From Acidimicrobiia bacterium (GTDB lineage Bacteria; Actinomycetota; Acidimicrobiia; Spongiisociales; Spongiisociaceae), in the NCBI GenBank assembly GCA_011523635.1, contig WTGI01000020.1, positions 12,526 to 56,079 on the forward strand: a stretch of 43,554 nucleotides of DNA, in the 5' to 3' direction. The first letter of the stretch is position 1; each line of letters opens with the position of its first letter. A model generated the notes under the pieces. That model had not been told where the DNA came from and ran no database searches. It was given only the letters and a program-made list of their open reading frames with translations. Of the stretch, positions 1 to 8,371 are shown piece by piece. A program made the position numbers and the translations under genes.

Positions 1-1
1 C

Positions 2-718
2 GGGGCCATGGACGAGATCGTCAACCAGGCCGCCAAGTTCCGCTACATGTTCGGCGGGCAGGTGTCGGTCCCGCTGGTGCTCCGGGCCTCCGACGGGGTG
101 CTTCGCTCATCGGCCGGCCAGCATTCGTCCAGCCTGGAGGGTCTGTTCACCCACCTTCCCGGCTTGAAGGTGGTGGCCCCGTCCAACCCGGCCGACGCCA
201 GGGGCCTGCTGCGAGCGGCCATCGCGGATGACGACCCCGTGGTCTACCTGGAGAACAAGCGGATCACGGCCAAGCGGGGACCGGTCCCGGCCGGGGACCA
301 CGTGGTCCCGCTCGGCTCGGCCGCGGTTCGCCGCCGAGGAGCGGACCTGACCATCGTCACCTACTCGGTGATGACCCTCCATGCCGAGAAGGCCTGCTCC
401 CGGCTGGCCGAGATGGGCATCGAGGCGGAGCTGATCGACCTCAGGTCGCTGGTCCCGCTCGACCTCGACGCCGTGCTGTCCTCCGTGTCCAGGACCGGTC
501 GGGTGGTGGTGGCGCACGAGGCCTGGGAGTTCGGCGGGTTCGGCGCCGAGCTGGCGGCCACCATCACCGCCGAAGCCTTCGACCGGCTGCGAGCCGCCCC
601 GGTGCGGGTGGGCGCCGCCCATGCGCCCATCCCGTTCAGCCCCCCGCTGGAGCGGGCGGTCGTCCCCGGAGCTGATGAGATCGTGGCCGCCGCCCGCGAG
701 GTAATGGGCCTGACCTGA
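2..718 (+). CDS. 2-oxoacid dehydrogenase E1 component, beta subunit (5' partial)
   Basis: This is the C-terminal part of the beta subunit of a thiamine-diphosphate-dependent pyruvate or branched-chain 2-oxoacid dehydrogenase E1. The frame is open to the window edge and begins with GAMDEIVNQAAKFRYM, which in E1-beta proteins lies roughly 80-90 residues from the N-terminus, so the start is outside the window. Visible family blocks are the QHSSSLEGLFTHLPGLKVV segment, the DDDPVVYLENK segment and a transketolase C-terminal domain (from about DLTIVTYSVMTLHA to the end). E1-beta pairs with E1-alpha (presumably upstream, not visible) and hands the acyl group to the E2 encoded at 1553-2746. Oddly, that E2 gene is on the opposite strand and converges on this one. 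Substrate class (pyruvate or branched-chain) cannot be settled from this fragment. Confidence 0.93.
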   Translation, partial: GAMDEIVNQAAKFRYMFGGQVSVPLVLRASDGVLRSSAGQHSSSLEGLFTHLPGLKVVAPSNPADARGLLRAAIADDDPVVYLENKRITAKRGPVPAGDHVVPLGSAAVRRRGADLTIVTYSVMTLHAEKACSRLAEMGIEAELIDLRSLVPLDLDAVLSSVSRTGRVVVAHEAWEFGGFGAELAATITAEAFDRLRAAPVRVGAAHAPIPFSPPLERAVVPGADEIVAAAREVMGLT

Positions 719-1549
719 TCAGGTGGGCGGTGCGCCGTCCGTCCATAGACAATCGCGAGAACCCTGCATGCGGTGGAAGGCGAGGGCCAGTTCCGATGAG
801 CCCGAACCAGGGCCGGCGTGGAGTTGCCCGGGGAGTCGATAGGTGTAGGTCCCGGCTTCCCAGTAGTGGATCTGTTCAACCGCCGGCCCGTCAAGGTGGT
901 CAGGATCATGGCCTGGGAGGCGCTCGGCCATGGTGAACTCCCCGTCGAGCACGAAGACCTCCTCCGCGCCGGCGTGGGAGTGCCACGGACCGTCCTCGTT
1001 GGTCCAGGAACGGGCCCCTGCCAGCCACACCTGCCCGTGGGGACCATCGGCGAGTGGACGGATGAACCGGCCCGGGAGCTCGCTCACGGGCATCCACGGA
1101 GACCCGCTCGCCCACCCGATCAGGGGCTGGGACAGCATCCCGCCGGCCGAGCTGTCGTACCGGACCGGCGCCGAGGTCATCAACAGCGCCAGGGTTGGCG
1201 AGAGGGCCCGGATCCCGGGGATCACCTCGCCCGATCGGACGGCTGCGTAGTCGTACTGGCCCACCCGCTCTCCCGCCACCATCAGGTCGCCGCGTATGAC
1301 GAACAGCTCGACATCGGCGGTGAACGCCCCCACCACGCCCGATCCCCATCCGCGGCTCAGCATGACGAGACGGGTCGCCGGCCCGGACATGTCCTTCGAG
1401 AGGGTACGGGCCTCGATCCGGCCTTCGCATCCCGAGATGGTCATCATCCTGCTCGGCACCTCGGCCTCGCGAACGGCCAGCAGCGACCGGTGGCGGCGGT
1501 CCACCACCGCCGGATCGGTAACGGTCTCGCTCACATCCGGGCTGCGCAA
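719..1549 (-). CDS. Cupin-domain protein
   Basis: A 276-residue protein with a clear C-terminal cupin: H190, H192 and E197 in WHSHAGAEEVF plus H244 in GQLHAGPG form the usual metal-binding set. The N-terminal half (about residues 40-130) looks like a second, degenerate cupin without the histidines, so the protein is probably bicupin. The chosen start is TTG directly after the E2 stop (3-nt gap); a GTG six codons in (1534) is an alternative. It follows the E2 gene in the same operon, but no link to 2-oxoacid oxidation can be read from the sequence. Its stop abuts the E1-beta stop with no gap, together making TGATCA. Enzymatic function unknown; the fold call is secure. Confidence 0.8.
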   Translation of the reverse strand: MRSPDVSETVTDPAVVDRRHRSLLAVREAEVPSRMMTISGCEGRIEARTLSKDMSGPATRLVMLSRGWGSGVVGAFTADVELFVIRGDLMVAGERVGQYDYAAVRSGEVIPGIRALSPTLALLMTSAPVRYDSSAGGMLSQPLIGWASGSPWMPVSELPGRFIRPLADGPHGQVWLAGARSWTNEDGPWHSHAGAEEVFVLDGEFTMAERLPGHDPDHLDGPAVEQIHYWEAGTYTYRLPGQLHAGPGSGSSELALAFHRMQGSRDCLWTDGAPPT

Positions 1550-1552
1550 GGA

Positions 1553-2746
1553 CTAGTGGTCCAGGAACGGGGCCGGTTCCTCCAGGTTCTCGACCAGCCT
1601 GTTGAGGAAGCGCTGCCCGAGACCGCCGTCGATCACCCGGTGGTCGAAGCCGAGCGACAGCGGCATCACGGGCGCCACCGTCACGGCGCCGTCCCGGACC
1701 ACCGGGGTGTCGGCGGCCCGACCTATGACGAGGATGGCGGTCGTGCCCTTGGGGATGATGGGAGTGCCCCTGGCCCCTCCCAGGGCGCCGATGTTGGAGA
1801 GGGTGAAGGTGGCGCCGGTCAGGTCGCCCGGACGGAGCGACCGGGCCTTGCCCCTTACCCCGAGGTCGGCGATGGTGGCCGCCAACTCCATGACGCCCAG
1901 GTTCTCCGCCTCGCGGACCACCGGCACCAGCAGGCCTTCATCGGTATCCACGGCGATCCCCACATCCAGGGAGGGATGGAGCACCAATTCGTCACCCTCC
2001 AGGGTTGCGTTGAAGGCCCGGAACTCGTCCAGGACCGGTACGAGGGCCCTGACCACCAAGGCCTCCATCGGGATGCTCCGCCCGTGGCGGGCCCCCAGCG
2101 CCTGCCGGGCCTCCAGGAGGCGGGTGGCATCGATGTCGTGGAAGACGGTTACGTGGGGGATCTCGAGCCATGAGGCCGTCATGTTGGCGGCGATGGTGCG
2201 GCGCAGCATCGAGAGACGGACCCGCTCACCCGCGGCCAGCGCCGGGGCATCCTCCGGGGGCGCGCCCTCGACGGCCGCCATCACATCGTCCCTGGTGATC
2301 CTCCCGCCTGGACCGGTCCCCCGGACGGAGGACAGGTCGATGCCATGCTCCCTGGCCAGCCGCCGTACGACGGGTAATGCCTTGACGGAAGCGTCCCCGG
2401 CCGATGGACCGCCGCTCGGACCGCCACCGGCCTGGCCGGTGGCCCGCCGCGAAACGGTCGCGGCGTCACCGGGCTGGTCCCCATCCGGCCAAGCCTCACC
2501 GGCTCGGCCGATGACCGCCAGCACCGCTCCCACCGCCAGAGTCTCCCCCTCGCGGGCGCCGTGGTGCAGGACCGTCCCACCGGCGGGAGCAGGGATCTCC
2601 ACCACCGCCTTGGCGGTCTCGACCTCGACCAGAACATGATCGGCCTCCACCGGGCCGCCCACGGGAACGTGCCAACGAACGATGTCGGCCTCGGTGAGAC
2701 CATCACCGATATCGGGTAGCTCGAACACGTAGGGCATCGGGTCCAT
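1553..2746 (-). CDS. Dihydrolipoamide acyltransferase (2-oxoacid dehydrogenase E2)
   Basis: This is the E2 core of a 2-oxoacid dehydrogenase complex, which transfers the acyl group from lipoyl-lysine to CoA. The layout is complete: one lipoyl domain (about residues 5-82, lipoyl lysine K46 in VETAKAVVE), a Gly/Pro/Ala linker, a peripheral-subunit-binding domain (about 122-160, VRGTGPGGRITRDDV) and the catalytic domain with H369 and D373 in FDHRVIDGG. At 397 residues it is normal length for a single-lipoyl E2. The start is ATG at 2746; a second in-frame ATG at 2737 (MPYVFELPD) is equally possible, and neither has a strong SD. The open frame continues upstream into ftsK, but that part is arginine- and serine-rich shadow. 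It is first in an operon with the cupin gene and convergent to the E1-beta gene. Confidence 0.93.
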   Translation of the reverse strand: MDPMPYVFELPDIGDGLTEADIVRWHVPVGGPVEADHVLVEVETAKAVVEIPAPAGGTVLHHGAREGETLAVGAVLAVIGRAGEAWPDGDQPGDAATVSRRATGQAGGGPSGGPSAGDASVKALPVVRRLAREHGIDLSSVRGTGPGGRITRDDVMAAVEGAPPEDAPALAAGERVRLSMLRRTIAANMTASWLEIPHVTVFHDIDATRLLEARQALGARHGRSIPMEALVVRALVPVLDEFRAFNATLEGDELVLHPSLDVGIAVDTDEGLLVPVVREAENLGVMELAATIADLGVRGKARSLRPGDLTGATFTLSNIGALGGARGTPIIPKGTTAILVIGRAADTPVVRDGAVTVAPVMPLSLGFDHRVIDGGLGQRFLNRLVENLEEPAPFLDH

Positions 2747-2810
2747 GGTACGCGAACCGGGAAGCCGGCCTGCCTGCCCGGTGGGATCCGTCACCCGCAG
2801 TTGGGACGGA

Positions 2811-5318
2811 TCAGACCGGTACCTTCTTCCGTTCCCCTTCGAGTTCCTCCATGGTGACCAGCACTTCGCGCGCCTTGGAGCCCTCGGAAGGCCCGACGAT
2901 CGCTCTGGTCTCCAGGATGTCCATGATCCGCCCCGCCCGGGCGAACCCGATCCGGAGCTTCCTCTGCAACATCGAGGTCGACCCCAGCTGCGAGCGCACC
3001 ACGAGTTCGGTGGCCTGGCGGATGAGGTCGGCATCCTCGCCCTCGTCCTCATCGGCAGCCTCCTGGCGCCTCGACTGGCGGACCTCCTCCTCGATCTTGC
3101 GGTACTCGACCGCCTTCTGGTCCCGCACCCACTTGACCACGGCCGCGACCTCACCCTCGCTCACCCACGCTCCCTGCACCCGTTGGGGACGCGGTTCGCG
3201 GGCGGTGATGACCAGCATGTCCCCCACCCCGACCAGCTTCTCGGCGCCCACCACGTCGATGATGACCCGGGAGTCGGCCTGAGAGGCCACGGAGAACGCG
3301 AACCGGCTCGGAATGTTGGCCTTGATCACGCCGGTGATCACGTTGACCGAGGGGCGCTGGGTGGCGATCACCAGGTGGATACCGACCGCCCGGGCCATCT
3401 GCGCTATGCGGACGATGGCCGACTCGACATCGCGCCCCGCCACCATCATCAGGTCGTTGAGCTCGTCGACGATCACCACCACGTACGGGAAGCGATCGAA
3501 CTTGGCCTGATCCAGGCCTCCCGCGTCGTATTTCTCCTGGTAGCCGGTGATGTCCCGGACCCCGCTGTCCGCGAGCAGCTCGTAGCGCCGGTCCATCTCG
3601 CCGACCGCCCACTGCAGTGCCTCCAACGCCTTCTTCGGCTTGGTGATCACCCTCGTGAGCAGGTGGGGAACCCCGTTGTACTGGCCGAGTTCCACCCGCT
3701 TGGGGTCGACCATGATCAACCGGACATCCTCCGGCCTGGCCCTCATCAGGATGGACGTGACGATCGAGTTGATACACGAGGACTTGCCGGCGCCGGTCGC
3801 GCCGGCGATGAGCAGGTGGGGTAACTCGGCCAGGTTGACCATGACGGGACGCCCCGAGATGTCCTCCCCCAGACCGACCGCCAGCGGATGGTGGTTGCCG
3901 GTCGACTCCTCCGAGCTCAGCACGTGGCCGAGCGTGACCAGCCGGCGGCGCTTGTTGGGAACCTCCACCCCGATCGCCGACCGGCCCGGAATGGGCGCCA
4001 GGAGCCGCACGTCAGGGGTGGCGAGCGCATAGGCGATGTCGCCGGCCAGGTTGGTGACGCGGGCGACCTTCACCCCGGCGGCGAGCTCGATCTCGTAGCG
4101 GGTCACGGTCGGACCCGACACCACGTTGGTGAGCCGGGCGTCGACCTCGTGATCGTGGAGCGTGGCTTCGAGCTGGCGGGCGGTCTCCTGGACCATCCTC
4201 CCGCTCCGCTGCTCGGCTCTGGGAGTGTCCAGCAGGCGGAGAGGAGGCAGCCGGTACCCGTCCGTATCGGAGGGAGTAGCGGCCGGGGCCGGCTTCTTCG
4301 GCGCTTTGCGCTGCCCGGCGGCCTTCGCCTTACTGGCCTTCGCGGTGTGCTGACCGGGACGCTTGGGAACCTTGACGGCCTCGTCCGACCCGGGGACGCT
4401 CACGGAAGCGGGCTGCGGCGGACGGTGAGGCCGGCGGGGTCTCGACACCTCGTAGGGCTGGGCTCCCCGGCGTTCCTCCCGCCCGCCGGCGATGCTCGCA
4501 ACACGTCGACTAGCGGCGCCCAGCCGTGCTCGAACGACTTTCACGGTGTAGACGCTCAACTCACCCGCCGCCACCAGCACCTCGACGATGGAGGCCCGCA
4601 TGGCGATCATGACTCCCGCGGACAGCGCCGTCACGAGCACTACGAACGCACCCCAGAACCCGAGCGTCCGCTCCAGCGGGAAGGCGACCAGCGACCCGAC
4701 CACCCCTCCCGACTCCTTCACGCCCTCGGTACCGCCGGCCAGGGCCGGATTGCCGGTCATGAGATGGAACAGCCCCACCGACCCCACCAGCCAGACCAGC
4801 ACCCCGAAGAGGATCCTGCGGTGGCCATCGGCAGCACGGCCGAGCAGGAGGGTGCCTCCCAGCCCCAGCAGGACCACCGGTGACAGGTAGACCCATATGC
4901 CCAGCAACAGGCGCAGGCCATCCAGCATGTGCTGGCCCAGAGGACCGGCGGCCCGGAAGAAGGCGAGGGCCACTACCACGCCGGCCAGGGCCAGCCCGAG
5001 GCCGATCAGGTGGTGCGCCTGGCGTCCGATCCCGAAGCGGAGGCGCTCGTAGAGCAGGGAGAAGATCGACTCGCGAGGCTCGGCGCGCCGGCCCTGCGCA
5101 GCCCGCTTGGACCCGCCGGAGCGATCGGCGTCCCGACCCTGCGGCGCGGCGCGGCCGGACGCTTGACGCTTGCCCTTGGACACGGAAGCCCGGCGGGGGG
5201 AAGCGCCCCCGCGCGGTGCGGAGCGCGACCCGCGCGGCTCCGTCTTCTTGCGATTCGCATGTACCTGTGACACCCGTCTCCGCCCCGTGTCCCCACGGGT
5301 GGATGTCGCCTTGGCCAT
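2811..5318 (-). CDS. ftsK: FtsK/SpoIIIE DNA translocase
   Basis: Septal DNA pump that moves chromosome termini across the division site. The 835-residue protein has a basic Ser/Arg-rich N-terminus (about 1-85), four predicted membrane segments (about 95-245), a Pro/Lys/Ala-rich linker, and the motor domain with Walker A in IAGATGAGKSS (about residue 500-510), Walker B near VVVIVDELNDLM, and the SQADSRVIIDVVGAEKL block. A C-terminal gamma winged-helix (from about residue 755, SMLQRKLRIGFARAGRIMD) reads polar DNA sequences in the family. A hexamer TAGTCT lies 10 nt before the ATG. It closes the conserved dapB-dapA-rnj-ftsK series seen in other actinobacteria, about 110 nt after rnj. Confidence 0.96.
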   Translation of the reverse strand: MAKATSTRGDTGRRRVSQVHANRKKTEPRGSRSAPRGGASPRRASVSKGKRQASGRAAPQGRDADRSGGSKRAAQGRRAEPRESIFSLLYERLRFGIGRQAHHLIGLGLALAGVVVALAFFRAAGPLGQHMLDGLRLLLGIWVYLSPVVLLGLGGTLLLGRAADGHRRILFGVLVWLVGSVGLFHLMTGNPALAGGTEGVKESGGVVGSLVAFPLERTLGFWGAFVVLVTALSAGVMIAMRASIVEVLVAAGELSVYTVKVVRARLGAASRRVASIAGGREERRGAQPYEVSRPRRPHRPPQPASVSVPGSDEAVKVPKRPGQHTAKASKAKAAGQRKAPKKPAPAATPSDTDGYRLPPLRLLDTPRAEQRSGRMVQETARQLEATLHDHEVDARLTNVVSGPTVTRYEIELAAGVKVARVTNLAGDIAYALATPDVRLLAPIPGRSAIGVEVPNKRRRLVTLGHVLSSEESTGNHHPLAVGLGEDISGRPVMVNLAELPHLLIAGATGAGKSSCINSIVTSILMRARPEDVRLIMVDPKRVELGQYNGVPHLLTRVITKPKKALEALQWAVGEMDRRYELLADSGVRDITGYQEKYDAGGLDQAKFDRFPYVVVIVDELNDLMMVAGRDVESAIVRIAQMARAVGIHLVIATQRPSVNVITGVIKANIPSRFAFSVASQADSRVIIDVVGAEKLVGVGDMLVITAREPRPQRVQGAWVSEGEVAAVVKWVRDQKAVEYRKIEEEVRQSRRQEAADEDEGEDADLIRQATELVVRSQLGSTSMLQRKLRIGFARAGRIMDILETRAIVGPSEGSKAREVLVTMEELEGERKKVPV

Positions 5319-5408
5319 GTGACCGACCAGACTACACCAACCTGAGACCGCACCGGCGACTATCGGACCCAGACCAGCTGTCCGCAGTCGATGATCAGCC
5401 TAATCCAA

Positions 5409-5433
5409 CTGAAACTAACAACTAACAACTAAT
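5409..5433 (-). repeat. Tandem TTAGTTG repeat overlapping the rnj stop codon
   Basis: On the minus strand the end of rnj reads GAT then TAGTTGTTAGTTGTTAG: the stop TAG is the first unit of a TAGTTGT repeat. The patch is AT-rich against its surroundings. Related patches follow the stops of the genes ending at 36920 and 40109. Confidence 0.6.
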
Positions 5434-7060
5434 CCAGGTAGGTGATCACCGGCACGACCACCGGCTTGCGGCGGATCTCGTTCCTGATCACCCGGCGCGC
5501 CGCGTGGCGGACGGCGGTGTCGACATCCCGGAAGAACCGCCTGGGATCCCGCTCGGCGGCGGCCATCACCGCCTCGGCCACGTCGTCCATCACGCGCAAG
5601 GGCTCGGCCATCAGCCCGTAACTCATCACCTGCGGAACCCTCACCAACTCCTCGCCCTCCCCGTCGAGGAGGAGCACCACCACCAGGACCCCGTCGTCGC
5701 TGAGCCGGGCCCGCTCTCGCAGGAGACCCTGCTGGATGTCCCCCACTCCCGAGCCGTCCACGTACACGTAGCCCGCGTCGACCACACCGCGTTCCACCCT
5801 GGTGGATTCGCCGTCCAGGACCACGGCATCGCCGTCCTCGAGGACCAGCACGTCCGGAACGCCCATGTCGATGGCGAGGTCGGCGTGGGCGCGCAGATGG
5901 CGGTACTCGCCATGAATGGGCACGAAGGCATCGGGACGGATCAGGTTGATGAACGTCTTCAGCTCCTCGGACGAGGCGTGACCGGACACGTGGACGTTCG
6001 CGTTCCCGCCGTGGAAGACCTTGGCGCCCCTTCGGATCATGTCGGAGATGACCCTGGAGACGGCGGTCTCGTTACCCGGCACGGGCGTCGCCGAGATGAG
6101 GACCGTGTCGGTCTCGTTCAAGGTCACGAAGCGGTGGCGTCCCACGGCCATCAGCGACAGCGCGGCGAAGGGCTCCCCCTGAGAGCCGGTGGTGATTATC
6201 ATCACCTCCTCGGCCGGCAGGTCCATCGCCTCGCTGATACTGATCACCCGATCCTCGGGGATGTGGAGAACGCCCAGCTCCCTCCCGATCGCCACATTGC
6301 GCTCCATGGACCTGCCGATGAAGCTCAGGTAGCGACCGGCGGCCAGCCCGGCGTCCGACAGCTGCTGGACCCGATGCAGGTGGCTGGAGAAGCAAGTGCT
6401 GATGACCCGTCCCGGCGCCTGCTGGACGATGGTGAGGATGGGGTTCTCGAGGGACTTCTCGGACGGCACGAATCCGGCCCGCTCGGCGTTGGTGGAGTCC
6501 GACAGCAGGAGCCGAACGCCCTGGTTCCCGAACCGTCCGAAGGTGGGAAGGTCGGCGCGGCGCCCGTCGATCGGGGTGGGGTCCAGCTTGAAGTCCCCCG
6601 TGTGAAGAACGAGGCCCTCCGGGGTATCGAACACGACCCCGCTCCCCTGGGGCACCGAGTGGGACACCGGGATCAGCTGGAACCTGAACGGCCCCTCCAC
6701 TACCCACTGGCCGTCCGGGGTGGGACGGAAGTCCTTCTCGACCCCCATCTCGTCCACCCGCCCGGCCGCGATGGCCAACGACAGCTCGGTGCCGAAGACC
6801 GGGACCGGCAGTTCCGAGAGGAAGTAGCCGAGGCCGCCCATATGGTCCTCATGGCCATGGGTCAGGACCACGCACCGGACATCCTCCCGGCGCTCGACCA
6901 GCCACCGCCAGTCGGGGAGGACGAGGTCCACGCCCCGCATGTCCTCCTCGGGGAACATCAGGCCGCAGTCGACCAGCGCGATCTGATCGTCAATCTCGAC
7001 CGCGGCGCAGTTGCGGCCAATCTCGCCCAGACCCCCCAGGAACGTGACCCGGACGCTCAC
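5429..7060 (-). CDS. rnj: Ribonuclease J
   Basis: Metallo-beta-lactamase/beta-CASP ribonuclease with endo- and 5'-exonuclease activity in mRNA decay and rRNA maturation. The metal-binding HGHEDH motif is present (LTHGHEDHMGGL), followed by the beta-CASP segment SDSTNAERAGFVPSEKSL, a GSQGEP block and the C-terminal GHASSEELK and HGEYRHL blocks; the last ~100 residues are the usual C-terminal domain. The 543-residue length fits the family. The start is taken as GTG at 7060 (VSVRVTFLGGLGEIGRN), because homology begins there; the frame upstream is dapA shadow. The GTG overlaps the dapA stop as GTGA, so translation is probably coupled. It ends inside a TAGTTG repeat. Confidence 0.95.
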   Translation of the reverse strand: MSVRVTFLGGLGEIGRNCAAVEIDDQIALVDCGLMFPEEDMRGVDLVLPDWRWLVERREDVRCVVLTHGHEDHMGGLGYFLSELPVPVFGTELSLAIAAGRVDEMGVEKDFRPTPDGQWVVEGPFRFQLIPVSHSVPQGSGVVFDTPEGLVLHTGDFKLDPTPIDGRRADLPTFGRFGNQGVRLLLSDSTNAERAGFVPSEKSLENPILTIVQQAPGRVISTCFSSHLHRVQQLSDAGLAAGRYLSFIGRSMERNVAIGRELGVLHIPEDRVISISEAMDLPAEEVMIITTGSQGEPFAALSLMAVGRHRFVTLNETDTVLISATPVPGNETAVSRVISDMIRRGAKVFHGGNANVHVSGHASSEELKTFINLIRPDAFVPIHGEYRHLRAHADLAIDMGVPDVLVLEDGDAVVLDGESTRVERGVVDAGYVYVDGSGVGDIQQGLLRERARLSDDGVLVVVLLLDGEGEELVRVPQVMSYGLMAEPLRVMDDVAEAVMAAAERDPRRFFRDVDTAVRHAARRVIRNEIRRKPVVVPVITYLD

Positions 7061-7938
7061 AACCCCTGCGCTCGGCCTACTGCGGCAACCACCATGTCGC
7101 GGGTCTCGGGCGACGCCGGGACCAGCGGCAGCCTCGGATCCCCGACCGGCTCCCAGAGGGCGTTCAGGCCCGCTTTGGTGGGCATCGGGTTGGGCTCGAC
7201 GAAGCAGGCATCGAACAGGGGCATCAGCCCGTCGTGGAGACGCCACGCCTCGGGGGCGTCACCCGCCCGGTGGGCCTCGATCATCCGTTTGATCTGGCGG
7301 CCGGCCAGGTGGCCCGCCACCGAGACCACGCCCTGACCACCCAGTTCCATCATCGGCAGGGTGGCCGAGTCATCCCCCGAGAGCACCATGAAGTCATCCG
7401 GCAGCAGTTCCATGCTGGCCTTGGTGTACTCGAGGTCGCCCACCGCGTCCTTGGTAGCAGCGATGTTGGGGTGCTGCGCCATCTCGCCGAGCGTCTCCGC
7501 CTCGATCAACCGGGCCGTGCGGCTGGGGATGTTGTAGATCATCACGGGAAGGTCGGTGGCGTCGGCGATGGCGAGGAAGTGGGCCAGAAGACCCGCCTGG
7601 CTGGGCCTCGAGTAGTAGGGGGTGACCGCCATCAGGCCGTCCACCCCGACATCGGCCGCCTTCTTGGACATCTCGACCGAGTGCCGGGTGTCGTAGGTGC
7701 CGGTTCCGGCGATCACCACCGCCTTTCCCCCCACCGCCTCCAGCACCGTGGAGTAAAGGGCCAGCTTCTCCGCATCGGACAAGGTGGGCGACTCGCCGGT
7801 GGTTCCGGTAACCAGCAGGCCGTCGTGCCCGTTCTCGACCAAGTGGATCGCCAGCCGGGCCATCCGGCCGTAGTCGACCGACCCGTCGCCGGCAAAAGGT
7901 GTGATCATGGCGGTGGTCAAGCCGGCAGTCAGAGCCAA
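7057..7938 (-). CDS. dapA: 4-hydroxy-tetrahydrodipicolinate synthase
   Basis: Condenses pyruvate with aspartate semialdehyde at the branch point to diaminopimelate and lysine. The TIM-barrel protein of 293 residues carries the Schiff-base lysine K163 (ATKDAVGDL), Y135 and R140 in YNIPSRT, and the GTTGES loop (45-50). The start codon is TTG at 7938, supported by a GAGAGGA Shine-Dalgarno sequence 8 nt upstream and by the MALTAGLTTAMITPF N-terminus. It heads a dapA-rnj pair joined by a 4-nt GTGA overlap. In mycobacteria thyX and other genes lie between dapB and dapA; here only an unrelated small antitoxin-like gene on the other strand does. Confidence 0.96.
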   Translation of the reverse strand: MALTAGLTTAMITPFAGDGSVDYGRMARLAIHLVENGHDGLLVTGTTGESPTLSDAEKLALYSTVLEAVGGKAVVIAGTGTYDTRHSVEMSKKAADVGVDGLMAVTPYYSRPSQAGLLAHFLAIADATDLPVMIYNIPSRTARLIEAETLGEMAQHPNIAATKDAVGDLEYTKASMELLPDDFMVLSGDDSATLPMMELGGQGVVSVAGHLAGRQIKRMIEAHRAGDAPEAWRLHDGLMPLFDACFVEPNPMPTKAGLNALWEPVGDPRLPLVPASPETRDMVVAAVGRAQGL

Positions 7939-8001
7939 GGTCCGTATCCTCTCGCGGGTGGCCGGCCTGCAAGCCGCCCAGTCGTTTACCGCTCAGGGCC
8001 A

Positions 8002-8007
8002 ATCATA
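8002..8007 (-). promoter_or_regulatory. Candidate -10 element for dapA
   Basis: TATGAT on the minus strand, about 63 nt upstream of the dapA TTG. It matches the consensus well but has no convincing -35 partner. Position in the divergent dapA/antitoxin gap fits a dapA promoter with a leader containing the GAGAGGA ribosome-binding site. Confidence 0.35.
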
Positions 8008-8071
8008 GGAAACTACCACCACTCTTGCCGCTCGCCTGCTCCGGCTTCCGGCTGCATGACAGAATACGTAC

Positions 8072-8302
8072 GTGCCGAACAAGACGATCTGTGTGCCTGA
8101 CGACGTTGTGCCGATCATCGACAGCCTCGGCGTTCCGTTCTCGACGTGGGTGACCGACCAGCTTCGCCGCCACTCAGCCCAGACGACTATGACCTTCGCC
8201 CAACAGCTCCTGGCCGATGCGGCGCTCGCGGCCGGTGGGCAGCCGACCGCTGAAGGCGCCCTCGCCGCGGCCGAGCGGATGGAGCGATCCGCGCCGTGGT
8301 AG
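8072..8302 (+). CDS. Small antitoxin-like protein (ribbon-helix-helix-type N-terminus), orphan
   Basis: A 76-residue protein starting MPNKTICVPDDVVPIIDSL. A short basic strand followed by 'VPDD' and a helix is how many ribbon-helix-helix antitoxins begin; the rest is an acidic/alanine-rich tail typical of a toxin-binding region. The GTG start follows CAGAAT by 6 nt, consistent with a leaderless message. No toxin gene follows. However, a GTG overlapping the stop (8296) opens with VVARG, the way many actinobacterial MazF toxins begin, and then loses any resemblance before the dapB end at 8372. I read this as an antitoxin whose toxin has been deleted. The family assignment is by pattern only; it could be an unrelated small DNA-binding protein. 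Confidence 0.55.
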   Translation: MPNKTICVPDDVVPIIDSLGVPFSTWVTDQLRRHSAQTTMTFAQQLLADAALAAGGQPTAEGALAAAERMERSAPW

Positions 8303-8371
8303 CGCGCGGTGCTGGGGCTATAGGCCGGTCCGCCAGCACGCCAGAGTCATCTGCGTCATCCCGAACGGTGA

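Noticed and set aside
818-2173. Long plus-strand open frame opposite the cupin and E2 genes
   Set aside because: It is the antisense shadow of two strongly recognised genes in high-GC DNA and has no family features.
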